This document shows, piece after piece, positions 16,930 to 24,077 of a stretch of 33,124 nt of DNA (positions are counted from its first letter, which is position 1; each line of letters begins with the position of its first letter). Source of the DNA: a virus; the IMG/VR virus record IMGVR_UViG_3300032242_002795, positions 1-33,124 of that record. One strand, written 5' to 3'. The notes beneath the pieces were generated by a model. That model had not been told where the DNA came from, ran no database searches, and saw only the letters and a program-made list of their open reading frames with translations. The position numbers and the translations under genes were made by a program.

Positions 16930-16936
16930 ATAAATA
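16930..16936 (+). promoter_or_regulatory. Late-type promoter (ATAAATA) upstream of gp32
   Basis: ATAAATATTAG lies 71 nt upstream of the gp32 ATG, just after a terminator, leaving a longer leader than elsewhere. A long gp32 leader could host the translational autoregulation known in T4; this is inference. Confidence 0.5.
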
Positions 16937-17007
16937 TTAGCGTACACTGCATGTTGTGTTGTGTACATCATGGCACAAAAATTATGGCAACTTTTAAGGA
17001 GAAAATC

Positions 17008-18015
17008 ATGGCCACATCTTTAGCGGATATCCGCGCAAAACTGCAAGCACAAGAAACCCGCACAGGCGGTAACTCAACAGGTGGCGACAATGCCATCTAT
17101 GCTCACTGGAACATTGCAGAAGGTTCCACAGCCAAAGTCCGTTTCCTTCCAGACGGCAATACCAAAAACTCTTTTTTCTGGGTAGAACGATTGATGATTC
17201 GTTTGCCTTTTGCTGGCATCAAAGGCCAAGCAGATAGCAAGCCTGTTATCGTGCAAGTTCCCTGTGTAGAAATGTACGGAGAGGCTTGCCCTGTGCTGGC
17301 TGAAGTACGCACATGGTTCAAGGACAAGAGCTTGGAAGAAATGGGTCGTAAGTATTGGAAGAAGAAGTCATATCTGTTCCAGGGCTTTGTACACGACAAC
17401 CCAATTGGTGATGACAAGACTCCGGAGAACCCAATCCGTCGTTTCATCATCTCACCACAGATCTTCAACATCATCAAGAATGCGTTGATGGATCCTGAAA
17501 TGGAAAACCTACCAACTGACTACACAGCAGGTCTTGATTTCAACATCAAGAAGACCAGCAAGGGTGGTTATGCTGACTACTCAACCAGCTCATGGAGCCG
17601 CAAGGAAACTGCGCTGACATCAGCTGAGCAGGCGTCAATTGATCAGTTTGGTTTGTTCAATCTAGCAGACTTCTTGCCCAAGAAGCCCAGCGACGTTGAG
17701 CTCAAGGTCATCAAGGAAATGTTTGAAGCATCTGTAGATGGTCAGGCATATGACCCAGATCGCTGGAGCCAGTACTACAAGCCTGCGGGCTTTGCTGGTG
17801 GCAACGATCGTCCTGCCGCATCCACTGCCAGTGCCGCACCTGTAGCACATGATGACGTGGATGAAGATGCTCCACCTGTGGCTGTGGCCAGGCCTGCTCC
17901 TGTAGCAGAACCTGACGCTCCGGTTGCAACTGCTCCGGTTGAGGCTCCAAAAGCTTCTAGCCAGAAAGCAGAAGACATCTTGGCCATGATTCGCAATCGT
18001 CAGAAATCAGCTTGA
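17008..18015 (+). CDS. gp32: Single-stranded DNA-binding protein
   Basis: 335 residues from ATG 17008, which has a strong AAGGAG 7 nt upstream; in-frame ATGs at 16984 and 16906 give N-terminal extensions but lack an SD. The OB-fold core covers about residues 30-240, with 'AKVRFLPDGNTKNSFFWVER', a cysteine-bearing 'VPCVEMYGEACPV' segment where T4 gp32 binds zinc, 'YLFQGFVHDNPIG' and 'RRFIISPQIFNIIKNALMD'. The C-terminal ~80 residues are Ala/Pro/Asp-rich, the acidic tail that contacts replication and recombination partners. It coats ssDNA during replication, and its next neighbour is UvsX. Confidence 0.9.
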   Translation: MATSLADIRAKLQAQETRTGGNSTGGDNAIYAHWNIAEGSTAKVRFLPDGNTKNSFFWVERLMIRLPFAGIKGQADSKPVIVQVPCVEMYGEACPVLAEVRTWFKDKSLEEMGRKYWKKKSYLFQGFVHDNPIGDDKTPENPIRRFIISPQIFNIIKNALMDPEMENLPTDYTAGLDFNIKKTSKGGYADYSTSSWSRKETALTSAEQASIDQFGLFNLADFLPKKPSDVELKVIKEMFEASVDGQAYDPDRWSQYYKPAGFAGGNDRPAASTASAAPVAHDDVDEDAPPVAVARPAPVAEPDAPVATAPVEAPKASSQKAEDILAMIRNRQKSA

Positions 18016-18023
18016 TCTGAGTC

Positions 18024-18052
18024 ACAAGAGGGCAGACATGCCCTCTTGTTTT
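18024..18052 (+). terminator. Intrinsic terminator between gp32 and uvsX
   Basis: A perfect 11-bp stem (18024-18034 with 18039-18049), loop GACA, followed by TTTC. It separates gp32 from the uvsX unit. Confidence 0.8.
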
Positions 18053-18055
18053 CTA

Positions 18056-18061
18056 TATAAT
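18056..18061 (+). promoter_or_regulatory. TATAAT -10 element of the uvsX promoter
   Basis: A perfect sigma70 -10 hexamer follows the terminator. No good -35 was found, so activation as in T4 middle promoters is possible. SD GAGAGGA precedes the uvsX ATG. Confidence 0.5.
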
Positions 18062-18084
18062 ACACTTGACGAGAGGAATCAACC

Positions 18085-19152
18085 ATGGCTAAACCATTTG
18101 ACGTTTCAAAATTTAGAAAAAGCATTACCAAGAGCATTGACGGCATCTCGGTAGGCTTCAAGGATCCAGATACCTGGATCAGCACAGGCAATCACACACT
18201 GAACTATCTTATCTCTGGAGACTTCCACAGAGGTATTCCAATGGGCAAGGTCACTGTGTTTGCTGGAGAATCAGGTGCAGGCAAATCATTCATTTGCTCA
18301 GGCAACTTGATCAAGAACGCACAAGCACAGGGCATCTATGTGATCCTGGTAGACAGTGAAAACGCACTGGACGAAGCTTGGCTCAAAGCACTGGAAGTAG
18401 ATACCAGCGAAGACAAACTGTTGAAGATCAACATGGCCATGATCGACGATCTTGCCAAGATGATTTCTGACTTTGTGAAAGAATACAAGACCATTCCCGA
18501 AGGCGAACGCCCTAAGGTGTTGTTTGTGATTGACAGTCTAGGCATGTTGCTCACTCCAACTGATGTGAATCAGTTTGAAGCAGGCGAGATGAAAGGCGAT
18601 CTTGGACGCAAGCCCAAGGCACTGACATCATTGGTGCGCAACTGTGTGAACATGTTTGGTGACCTAAACCTTGGTATGGTATGTACCAACCACACTTATG
18701 CCAGCCAGGACATGTTTGATCCTGATGACAAGATCTCAGGCGGTCAGGGCTTTATCTACGCCAGCTCAATCGTGGTTGCCATGCGCAAGCTCAAGCTGAA
18801 AGAAGATGAAGACGGCAATAAGATCTCCGAAGTCAAGGGCATCCGTGCCGCTTGCAAGGTCATGAAAACACGCTACTCCAAGCCGTTTGAATCAGTGCAG
18901 ATCAAGATTCCGTACGAAACAGGCATGAATCCTTACTCGGGCATGACAGACATGTTGGAATCAAAAGGTTTGTTGACCAAGGAAGGCAACAGTCTTAAAT
19001 ACACCCTGGGTGATGGTACTGTGATCAAGCAGTTCCGCAAGGCATGGGAACGCAACGACAACGGTACGCTTGACAAGGTCATGGAGGACTTTGTGAAGAA
19101 TCCACATCATGTGGTGGAGGCCCAGATTACTGACGAGGAGCCAACAGAATGA
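18085..19152 (+). CDS. uvsX: RecA-like recombinase
   Basis: 355 residues. Walker A G61-E-S-G-A-G-K67-S, then 'VILVDSENALDEAWLKALEV', Walker B 'KVLFVIDSLGMLL', and the loop-containing 'GMVCTNHTYASQDMFDPDDK' followed by 'ISGGQGFIYASSIVVAM', all standard for T4-type UvsX. It forms filaments on gp32-coated ssDNA for strand exchange, repair and recombination-dependent replication. The stop overlaps the next start (ATGA), giving a uvsX-small acidic-uvsY-like operon. Confidence 0.96.
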   Translation: MAKPFDVSKFRKSITKSIDGISVGFKDPDTWISTGNHTLNYLISGDFHRGIPMGKVTVFAGESGAGKSFICSGNLIKNAQAQGIYVILVDSENALDEAWLKALEVDTSEDKLLKINMAMIDDLAKMISDFVKEYKTIPEGERPKVLFVIDSLGMLLTPTDVNQFEAGEMKGDLGRKPKALTSLVRNCVNMFGDLNLGMVCTNHTYASQDMFDPDDKISGGQGFIYASSIVVAMRKLKLKEDEDGNKISEVKGIRAACKVMKTRYSKPFESVQIKIPYETGMNPYSGMTDMLESKGLLTKEGNSLKYTLGDGTVIKQFRKAWERNDNGTLDKVMEDFVKNPHHVVEAQITDEEPTE

Positions 19153-19394
19153 GCATTGATGTCGACGTATTGTGTGAAACTTTCATCTTGATGAAAGAGT
19201 ACATCAGTTCAAAAGACAGACAGGCAGTAGCGGATCATTTGTTCAGCATCTTGAGTGACATGGACGGTATCACCGAAAAAGATCTCAAGAGCTTTGCCGC
19301 GTGTGATACCTACCTGCAACGTGCCAGCGAAGAATACTTTGTGGACGACAGCGATGATGACGAGGACTACGACAATTACGATCAGGATGACTGA
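19149..19394 (+). CDS. Small acidic protein between uvsX and the uvsY-like gene
   Basis: 81 residues, ATGA-coupled to uvsX, with GAGGAG upstream. The N-terminal 60 residues look helical ('CETFILMKEYISSKDRQAVA'), and the last ~18 are almost all Asp/Glu/Tyr (DDSDDDEDYDNYDQDD), a DNA-mimic-like tail. The function is unknown; position suggests a modulator of recombination or of gp32/UvsX loading. Its TGA overlaps the next ATG. Confidence 0.8.
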   Translation: MSIDVDVLCETFILMKEYISSKDRQAVADHLFSILSDMDGITEKDLKSFAACDTYLQRASEEYFVDDSDDDEDYDNYDQDD

Positions 19395-19846
19395 TGTGGT
19401 ATAACAAAGTAGTCCAAGATCTTGGAAACTTGCCAGACTTTATCAACTACTACGAAGCAGAAATGATTTCAGCCAAGCGAGACGTTTCTGTTCATGGCAG
19501 GGTTGAGAAGAGTCTGGCAGACCTGCCTGGACTGACTGAACATCGTTTCAACCAACTGCAAGAGATCGAAGCAGTGTTGGAATATCTCAACATACAGTTG
19601 AGAAAGATCAGGCGCAAGCATTTCCAAAAGTATCTGGAAGCCTATCAGCGAGCACTTACCAGTCGCGATGCTGAAAAATACGTGGACGGCGAAGATGAAG
19701 TGATTGACTTTGAGACCTTGATCAACGAAGTGGCACTGCTACGCAATCGTTGGTTGGGCATACTCAAAGGACTTGAAAGCAAGAACTTCATGCTGGGCCA
19801 TGTAGTACGACTGCGAACTGCTGGCATGGAAGATGTCACTGTATGA
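19394..19846 (+). CDS. uvsY: UvsY-like recombination mediator
   Basis: 150 residues, close to T4 UvsY (137). The C-terminal segment 'LLRNRWLGILKGLESKNFML' with GHVVRLRTAG aligns in character with the T4 UvsY end (helix, K-S-R-x-F/Y, then a short amphipathic tail). A basic helix 'LNIQLRKIRRKHFQKYLEAY' sits mid-protein. UvsY loads UvsX onto gp32-covered ssDNA. Adjacency to uvsX in the same coupled operon supports the call; sequence similarity alone is modest. Confidence 0.62.
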   Translation: MWYNKVVQDLGNLPDFINYYEAEMISAKRDVSVHGRVEKSLADLPGLTEHRFNQLQEIEAVLEYLNIQLRKIRRKHFQKYLEAYQRALTSRDAEKYVDGEDEVIDFETLINEVALLRNRWLGILKGLESKNFMLGHVVRLRTAGMEDVTV

Positions 19847-20100
19847 TCAATCCCACACAACGTGCCGAAGAACTCTTGCATGAATGGAATCAGTGCAAGA
19901 ACGCCCGTCCACGTGGTGATGCTATCAATCTGCAGATCGAAAGAGACGACTTGGAAAAGTGGGCCAGACAACTGTCCTACTATGCCATGTGGGAAGGTGA
20001 TGAAATACACACCATTGAAACCATATACCAGTTTGAGTCACGCCTGAAAAGTTACAAGCAAAAAGTGATAATAGAGATACTGACACATGGCACAATTTAG
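19843..20100 (+). CDS. Small unknown helical protein
   Basis: 85 residues, ATGA-coupled to the uvsY-like gene and overlapping the next gene by 14 nt. It is mostly helical and charged ('RAEELLHEWNQCKNARPRGD', 'YQFESRLKSYKQKVIIEIL'). No family recognised. Its place in the operon suggests a DNA-metabolism accessory role only by association. Confidence 0.75.
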   Translation: MINPTQRAEELLHEWNQCKNARPRGDAINLQIERDDLEKWARQLSYYAMWEGDEIHTIETIYQFESRLKSYKQKVIIEILTHGTI

Positions 20101-20836
20101 CAACAATGAACAAAGCCATGAACACAGCCTTGAAGTACTGAGTCTCCTGCGCGAGCACGACACGTTCATGGAAAGTATCAGTAGCATGGCCGATATGGGT
20201 GCTGGCGGATGCCTGGACACTCGCTGGTGGGCCAGCCTCAGCACACGAGATGACAGTCCTGAGCCCTTGAACCTGCGTTGTTATGCTGTGGACCGTGCGC
20301 CCATGCGCATAGACTTTGATCAGCCAGAAAACATGACCTATGTGCAGAAGGATTTTGAGAAGCGTGTGCTTCCTGTGGACGTGGATGTGATCTGGTGCCA
20401 TGACGCTTTCCAGTATGCTGTGAATCCCATGAACACTCTCAAACTGTTCAGCCAACAGCTCAATGTCAATGGACTGCTGTACATTGGCATGCCACTGCCG
20501 CACTGGTCCTTGAACCGCCAGCAGGTCACGACCATAAAAAACTACGAATACTACAATCACAGTTTCCTCAGCATGGTGTACATGCTGGCTGTGAACGGCT
20601 TTGACTGCAAGGATGCCTACTTCCGCAAGCAGTCCAATGATCCATGGTTGCATGCGGCTGTGTTCAAGACCAACAACGAACCCATGGATCCTGCCGCCAC
20701 AACCTGGTACGATCTCATAGAAAAAGGACTCATACACGACAGCATCGTGCTGAGCCTGCGCCAATTTGGCATGATACGCCAGCAGGACGTGGTGTTTACA
20801 TGGCTAGACAAGAACATCTACCATATTGAAGATTAA
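20087..20836 (+). CDS. SAM-dependent methyltransferase-like protein
   Basis: 249 residues with a class I methyltransferase layout: motif I D36-M-G-A-G-G41 ('MADMGAGGCLDTRWW'), an acidic end of strand 2 at D69 (YAVDRAP), and strand 4 'VDVIWCHDAFQYAVNPMNTL' followed by 'VNGLLYIGMPLPHW' for strand 5. The family in T4-like marine phages is described only as a phage methyltransferase; the substrate is unknown. No DPPY-type DNA amino-methylase motif is present. It overlaps the preceding gene by 14 nt. Confidence 0.75.
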   Translation: MAQFSNNEQSHEHSLEVLSLLREHDTFMESISSMADMGAGGCLDTRWWASLSTRDDSPEPLNLRCYAVDRAPMRIDFDQPENMTYVQKDFEKRVLPVDVDVIWCHDAFQYAVNPMNTLKLFSQQLNVNGLLYIGMPLPHWSLNRQQVTTIKNYEYYNHSFLSMVYMLAVNGFDCKDAYFRKQSNDPWLHAAVFKTNNEPMDPAATTWYDLIEKGLIHDSIVLSLRQFGMIRQQDVVFTWLDKNIYHIED

Positions 20837-20840
20837 ACAC

Positions 20841-20847
20841 ATAAATA
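20841..20847 (+). promoter_or_regulatory. Late promoter (ATAAATA) abutting the 20852 start
   Basis: The core ends 4 nt before the ATG and no SD is present, so a leaderless mRNA is predicted. Confidence 0.55.
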
Positions 20848-20851
20848 CTGC

Positions 20852-22303
20852 ATGGACTTTCGTAAACTCATTGACCTTGTAGAATCCCGCCAAACACTTG
20901 CAGAACGTGCTAAACCGCGTTCACGTGCCAGTGAGCCAGCACAGCTACCCCCTGAATTTGATCCCGGCAACGAAGCAGATGCCACCATAGCCACGCATGA
21001 CAATCAGCCTGGACCCGACAATTTGGCCGGACTCAAAGCTGCCATTGGACACAAGATCAAAGAGTTGCCTCCTACCAAAGACAGCATCAAAGCACTGGAA
21101 GAAGTTGAAGACATCCTGTCCAGCATCAACATTGGCGGACGCCAGGGCAACGTGGGCAAGGATCTCGAAAGCATCGGTGACCGAGACGTACACAAGGCCA
21201 AGAAACTTCTGGCCATGTATGTGTTGAATCTGCCCATCAGTCCTGCACAGCGCAAGAAGCTGTTTGATGCTTGGCGCCAAGACAAGCTGGTTGATGTGGA
21301 TGCTCTGCGCACCTTGGGCACACACACTGTGAACGAGATCTTTCCTGAATACGGCAGTGCAGAAAATCCCGGCGTCAAGCTGTTGGTAGACGATCTAGCC
21401 ACGGTGAACTTTGTGGGCGTGGGCAAGGGCGAATTCCTGCTGTGCGTCATGAGCAAACGCATTACCAAAGAAGGCAAGGGCGACCTGCTGATCGACGGCA
21501 AGCACAAGGTAGAAGTCAAGACATCCGACGGTGGCAGTCCACGCATGACTGATGCTGACTCCAATCTTGCTCCGGGCTATCAGGCCGCGGTCAAGACTTT
21601 CTTGGCCAAATGGCACGATGATATCGTTGCTGTGACAACCATCAAGAAAAGCGGACTCACGCTACAGGATCTCATGCAAGTCGGCCACCAAATTGGTGAT
21701 CGCCGCCTGGCCAAGAAATACTGGGATGACGTTGAGCACATACTCAACAACATCTTCCCTGGGCAGGACGTGGAACCCATCATGAGTCCTTTGTTGGTCG
21801 GCAGCATTGGCCACGCCAAAGGTGCCTATGCAGAGACCAATCTCAACTACTATCTTTCAAGAAAATCTGAGCAGGGCATGCTGTTTATTGACTTGAAGAA
21901 AGCACTGCCTACCTTTGTGTTCTTCAACAGCATTGAAGAGCTGAATGCCGCTGGACTGAGACTGCATGCTGAAACCACATATCCTGTGACACAGCATGAC
22001 CTGCGCAATCCTTATCCACAAATGGCCATCAACAATATCAAAGGATTCCAGGCCGCTGATCCAACACCAGTTCCTTCAGCCAAACCAGGTCCAGAGAAAC
22101 CAGCAGGCACTCCCAGTGCCGCGCAGAAAAAGCAGATGAAGCAGGCTGCCACAGCACAACCCGTGGCACCAGAACCAGCGGCTGAACAACCAGCACCTGC
22201 ACCTGCACCAAGGCAGAAAAAAACCTATGGTGCTGCCAACACTCCCATGAACGAATGGGGTGTGCGAATAAGACCGATACTGGGACACAAGCCCAGATTC
22301 TAG
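20852..22303 (+). CDS. Virion-type protein with PD-(D/E)XK-like nuclease motif
   Basis: 483 residues. The leader MDFRKLIDLVE places L-V-E at residues 9-11, similar to capsid targeting sequences. The central domain has a restriction-nuclease-like signature: Glu194 ('GKGEFLLCVMSKRITKEGKG'), Asp211 in GDLLIDGK and Glu221-Val-Lys223 (KVEVKTSDGG), followed by helices to ~400. Residues ~395-465 are Pro/Ala/Gln-rich linker. If both readings hold, this is a nuclease packed in the head and delivered or used with the DNA, perhaps against host or rival DNA; that is inference. No SD is present. Confidence 0.75.
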   Translation: MDFRKLIDLVESRQTLAERAKPRSRASEPAQLPPEFDPGNEADATIATHDNQPGPDNLAGLKAAIGHKIKELPPTKDSIKALEEVEDILSSINIGGRQGNVGKDLESIGDRDVHKAKKLLAMYVLNLPISPAQRKKLFDAWRQDKLVDVDALRTLGTHTVNEIFPEYGSAENPGVKLLVDDLATVNFVGVGKGEFLLCVMSKRITKEGKGDLLIDGKHKVEVKTSDGGSPRMTDADSNLAPGYQAAVKTFLAKWHDDIVAVTTIKKSGLTLQDLMQVGHQIGDRRLAKKYWDDVEHILNNIFPGQDVEPIMSPLLVGSIGHAKGAYAETNLNYYLSRKSEQGMLFIDLKKALPTFVFFNSIEELNAAGLRLHAETTYPVTQHDLRNPYPQMAINNIKGFQAADPTPVPSAKPGPEKPAGTPSAAQKKQMKQAATAQPVAPEPAAEQPAPAPAPRQKKTYGAANTPMNEWGVRIRPILGHKPRF

Positions 22304-22307
22304 TCGG

Positions 22308-22336
22308 TTGACTTAAAAAGCAATCCCACATATACT
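22308..22336 (+). promoter_or_regulatory. Sigma70-type promoter of the first tRNA pair
   Basis: TTGACT, 17-nt spacer, TATACT, with predicted start about 22343, 5 nt before the first tRNA. Confidence 0.75.
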
Positions 22337-22347
22337 AGACATTCACC

Positions 22348-22423
22348 GGGCCTATAGCTCAGCGGTGAGAGCAGAGGACTCATAATCCTTTGGTCGTGTG
22401 TTCGAATCACACTGGGCCCACCA
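22348..22423 (+). tRNA. tRNA with CAT anticodon, probably tRNA-Ile2 (k2C)
   Basis: 76 nt, 7-bp acceptor GGGCCTA/TGGGCCC, loop CTCATAA, CCA encoded. The D-arm and anticodon region resemble bacterial tRNA-Ile2, whose CAT is converted by TilS to read AUA, more than tRNA-Met. No initiator features are present. Confidence 0.9.
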
Positions 22424-22430
22424 GATAAAT

Positions 22431-22507
22431 CTGCCCTTAGCTCAACTGGATAGAGCACGGGACTTCTACTCCCGGGGTTGAGGGTTCAAATCCTTCAGGG
22501 CAGGCCA
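22431..22507 (+). tRNA. tRNA-Arg (TCT)
   Basis: 77 nt, acceptor CTGCCCT/AGGGCAG, loop CTTCTAC, CCA encoded. Reads AGA/AGG. Confidence 0.93.
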
Positions 22508-22530
22508 CACCACGTATAAGTATCTTGTAT

Positions 22531-23031
22531 ATGGAACCAAAACCAAACTCAGCCAAGGGCAGGATCAGTTACGATGCAGATGTAGGCGGTGCGATCATTC
22601 CTTTTTTCAACAGGAATGTAAGCGAATATCCTACCGAAGCAGGCGGACCCAAGTTTGATCTAGTTCCGGTCACCAAGCAAAAAGATCTCATGATCAACCA
22701 TGCCAGGATGTATGCTCAACAGGAGTATGATCGTATCATGGAACTGGTAGCAGTGCTGGAAAAGCAGGCCCTGCAGATCAAGCGGCGCTTGGAGATCACG
22801 GATGCAGTGCATGCCGCAGTGTATCAGTTCCAGCCTGTGATGGGCAAGGAGTACTGGTTGGCCTGGGACAAGAGAAAGAACCATATGCTGTTGACACAGC
22901 ATGGTCCCAACGATTGGTCCAGTTCGGCGCCGGAAGACTACGAGTACCAGGCCCAGGTCCGGTACATGGGAGACCATACATGGCTTGAGCTGAATGTTGC
23001 AGAAATACAACAGTCGGTGGATCCAAAATAA
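22531..23031 (+). CDS. DUF2452-like protein
   Basis: 166 residues from ATG 22531 (an in-frame TTG at 22525 is possible). Pattern of DUF2452: 'EAGGPKFDLVPVTKQ', a long helix 'YDRIMELVAVLEKQALQIKR' continuing RLEI, then 'YQFQPVMGKEYWLAWDKRKN', 'SAPEDYEYQAQVRYMGDHTW'. The family is widespread and uncharacterised. It follows tRNA-Arg by 23 nt with no SD, so its mRNA 5' end may be made by tRNA 3' processing. Confidence 0.8.
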   Translation: MEPKPNSAKGRISYDADVGGAIIPFFNRNVSEYPTEAGGPKFDLVPVTKQKDLMINHARMYAQQEYDRIMELVAVLEKQALQIKRRLEITDAVHAAVYQFQPVMGKEYWLAWDKRKNHMLLTQHGPNDWSSSAPEDYEYQAQVRYMGDHTWLELNVAEIQQSVDPK

Positions 23032-23067
23032 ATTTTTAGGATTTTTGCCATTTTATCAAGAACTTGG

Positions 23068-23096
23068 TTGACACAAAGACTAAATAAACATATACT
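23068..23096 (+). promoter_or_regulatory. Sigma70-type promoter of a short transcript
   Basis: TTGACA, 17-nt spacer (which contains a TAAATA), TATACT; the -10 context TATACTAGACA is the same as in the 22308 promoter. A terminator lies ~260 nt downstream. Confidence 0.8.
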
Positions 23097-23145
23097 AGAC
23101 ACATAGGTTGCAGTAATGCTTCTTATACCAAAAACAGGAAAAACA

Positions 23146-23298
23146 ATGCAAGCACTTTCGTTATCACTCGTTAGCAAACATACAAGCCTATCATGCATAA
23201 GCATGCCAGTGGCCTTGTGGTCTGCGAATGAGATTTATGGTACGAATGATCGCCCACAAGGTTTTACCAAGGTCCAAGGAGATGAGCGGGATGTCTAG
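23146..23298 (+). CDS. Possible 50-residue peptide on a short early transcript
   Basis: ATG 23146 is preceded by AGGAA at 5 nt, giving a 50-residue product 'MQALSLSLVSKHTSLSCISM...'. An in-frame ATG at 23116 would add ten residues but has no SD. The ORF fills most of the unit between a near-ideal sigma70 promoter and an intrinsic terminator. The unit could instead be a small RNA. No family recognised. Confidence 0.45.
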   Translation: MQALSLSLVSKHTSLSCISMPVALWSANEIYGTNDRPQGFTKVQGDERDV

Positions 23299-23327
23299 TT
23301 AACTAGAACAACCAATCAACTTTAAGG

Positions 23328-23359
23328 ACCCTGGAACAGAAATGTTACCAGGGTTTTTT
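23328..23359 (+). terminator. Intrinsic terminator
   Basis: ACCCTGG (23328-23334) pairs with CCAGGGT (23348-23354), extended by AAC/GTT around a bulge, followed by a T run to 23359. Confidence 0.8.
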
Positions 23360-23546
23360 ATTGGGGTTAGGCAAGGCGCTTTCAAACGCAAGCCAGTGAT
23401 CCCCGAGTGTGAATATGAGGAAACGAGGTCCTCGCTGGGCACTATAACAGCCGGCAAACGGGCGGCCTACCGGATGAAACTGTGGCGAAAACGCAGGAGT
23501 ATAAATGGTAGCGTATCCAAGCACATCATCCTCATGGAGGAATCAA
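23360..23546 (+). other. Intergenic stretch, structured but unassigned
   Basis: Between a terminator and a short ORF. Several short hairpins can be drawn (GGGGTT with GATCCCC; GCG-AAAA-CGC). A Met-initiated frame at 23342-23596 begins inside the terminator and has odd composition, so I do not call it. A leader RNA for the following short ORF is possible. Confidence 0.3.
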
Positions 23547-23639
23547 ATGGTGTGCTTCGATACCCACATTGGATGGCCAAGCCTAACCGACTCTGAATCG
23601 GCTGGCGGCAGGTTGCGGACGCAACAACCAGTGTGGTAA
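23547..23639 (+). CDS. Possible 30-residue miniprotein with a strong SD
   Basis: ATG 23547 has a full GGAGG (23536-23540) at 6-nt spacing, the same arrangement as uvsX and the omega gene. It encodes 30 residues starting MVCFDTHIGWPSLTDSESAG and ending in QQPVW-stop. Its TAA stop is the first half of a TAAATA late promoter motif. No family recognised; the strong SD is the main support. Confidence 0.45.
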   Translation: MVCFDTHIGWPSLTDSESAGGRLRTQQPVW

Positions 23640-23642
23640 ATA
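23636..23642 (+). promoter_or_regulatory. Late promoter (GTAAATA)
   Basis: It ends 22 nt before the ATG at 23665, with a GAGGA SD between, and overlaps the stop of the miniprotein ORF. Confidence 0.5.
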
Positions 23643-23664
23643 ATACATTATTGAGGAACGCACA

Positions 23665-23883
23665 ATGAGCATTTATCTAGAACAGTACTACGGTGATGGC
23701 GACGCAGACCAAGCCAACTATTGCCGCAACTTGGAAATGAAGATCCATTACCTGATGCAACAGATGGCGGCCGCTGGCATCCTCAAAGACGTCAATGGCA
23801 AGAAGATCACAGCGGATCTGCCAGATGATGTCACAAGCGATGCTGAAGCTGTTAGGGCCAGCATTGATCCAGAAAATTTCTGA
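23665..23883 (+). CDS. Small unknown protein
   Basis: 72 residues with SD TTGAGGA and an upstream TAAATA. It is acidic with a helical middle ('NLEMKIHYLMQQMAAAGILK') and 'DVNGKKITADLPDD'. No family recognised. It is followed by a 7-bp hairpin (CTGTTGT/ACAACAG, 23885-23904) without a T run, then the promoter of the tRNA-Leu/large RNA unit. Confidence 0.7.
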   Translation: MSIYLEQYYGDGDADQANYCRNLEMKIHYLMQQMAAAGILKDVNGKKITADLPDDVTSDAEAVRASIDPENF

Positions 23884-23910
23884 TCTGTTGTTTCAAGACA
23901 ACAGCAGAGG

Positions 23911-23939
23911 TTGACGTAGCACCGCAATGGTGTTACACT
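23911..23939 (+). promoter_or_regulatory. Sigma70-type promoter of the tRNA-Leu / large RNA unit
   Basis: TTGACG, 17-nt spacer, TACACT. Predicted start about 23946, reading into tRNA-Leu and the structured RNA region with no terminator visible before it. Confidence 0.6.
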
Positions 23940-23991
23940 ATGAACTTGAACTGCTAACAAGCAGACGAAGATTGTTCATTAAAAATCAAAT

Positions 23992-24075
23992 GCCCCGGTG
24001 GTGAAATGGTAGACACGCTAGTCTTAGGAACTAGTGTCGAAAGGCGTGTCGGTTCGAGTCCGACCTGGGGCACCA
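23992..24075 (+). tRNA. tRNA-Leu (TAG)
   Basis: 84 nt, acceptor GCCCCGG/CTGGGGC, loop CTTAGGA, extended variable arm as expected for Leu, CCA encoded. The 21-bp stem of the next RNA element starts 3 nt after CCA. Confidence 0.93.
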
Positions 24076-24077
24076 TT

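Noticed and set aside
19925-20764. 279-codon minus-strand ORF
   Set aside because: Lies opposite the methyltransferase-like and neighbouring genes; a codon-bias shadow with no motif.
23342-23596. 84-codon plus-strand ORF
   Set aside because: Its start lies inside an intrinsic terminator, no SD, and it conflicts with the better supported 30-codon ORF in another frame.
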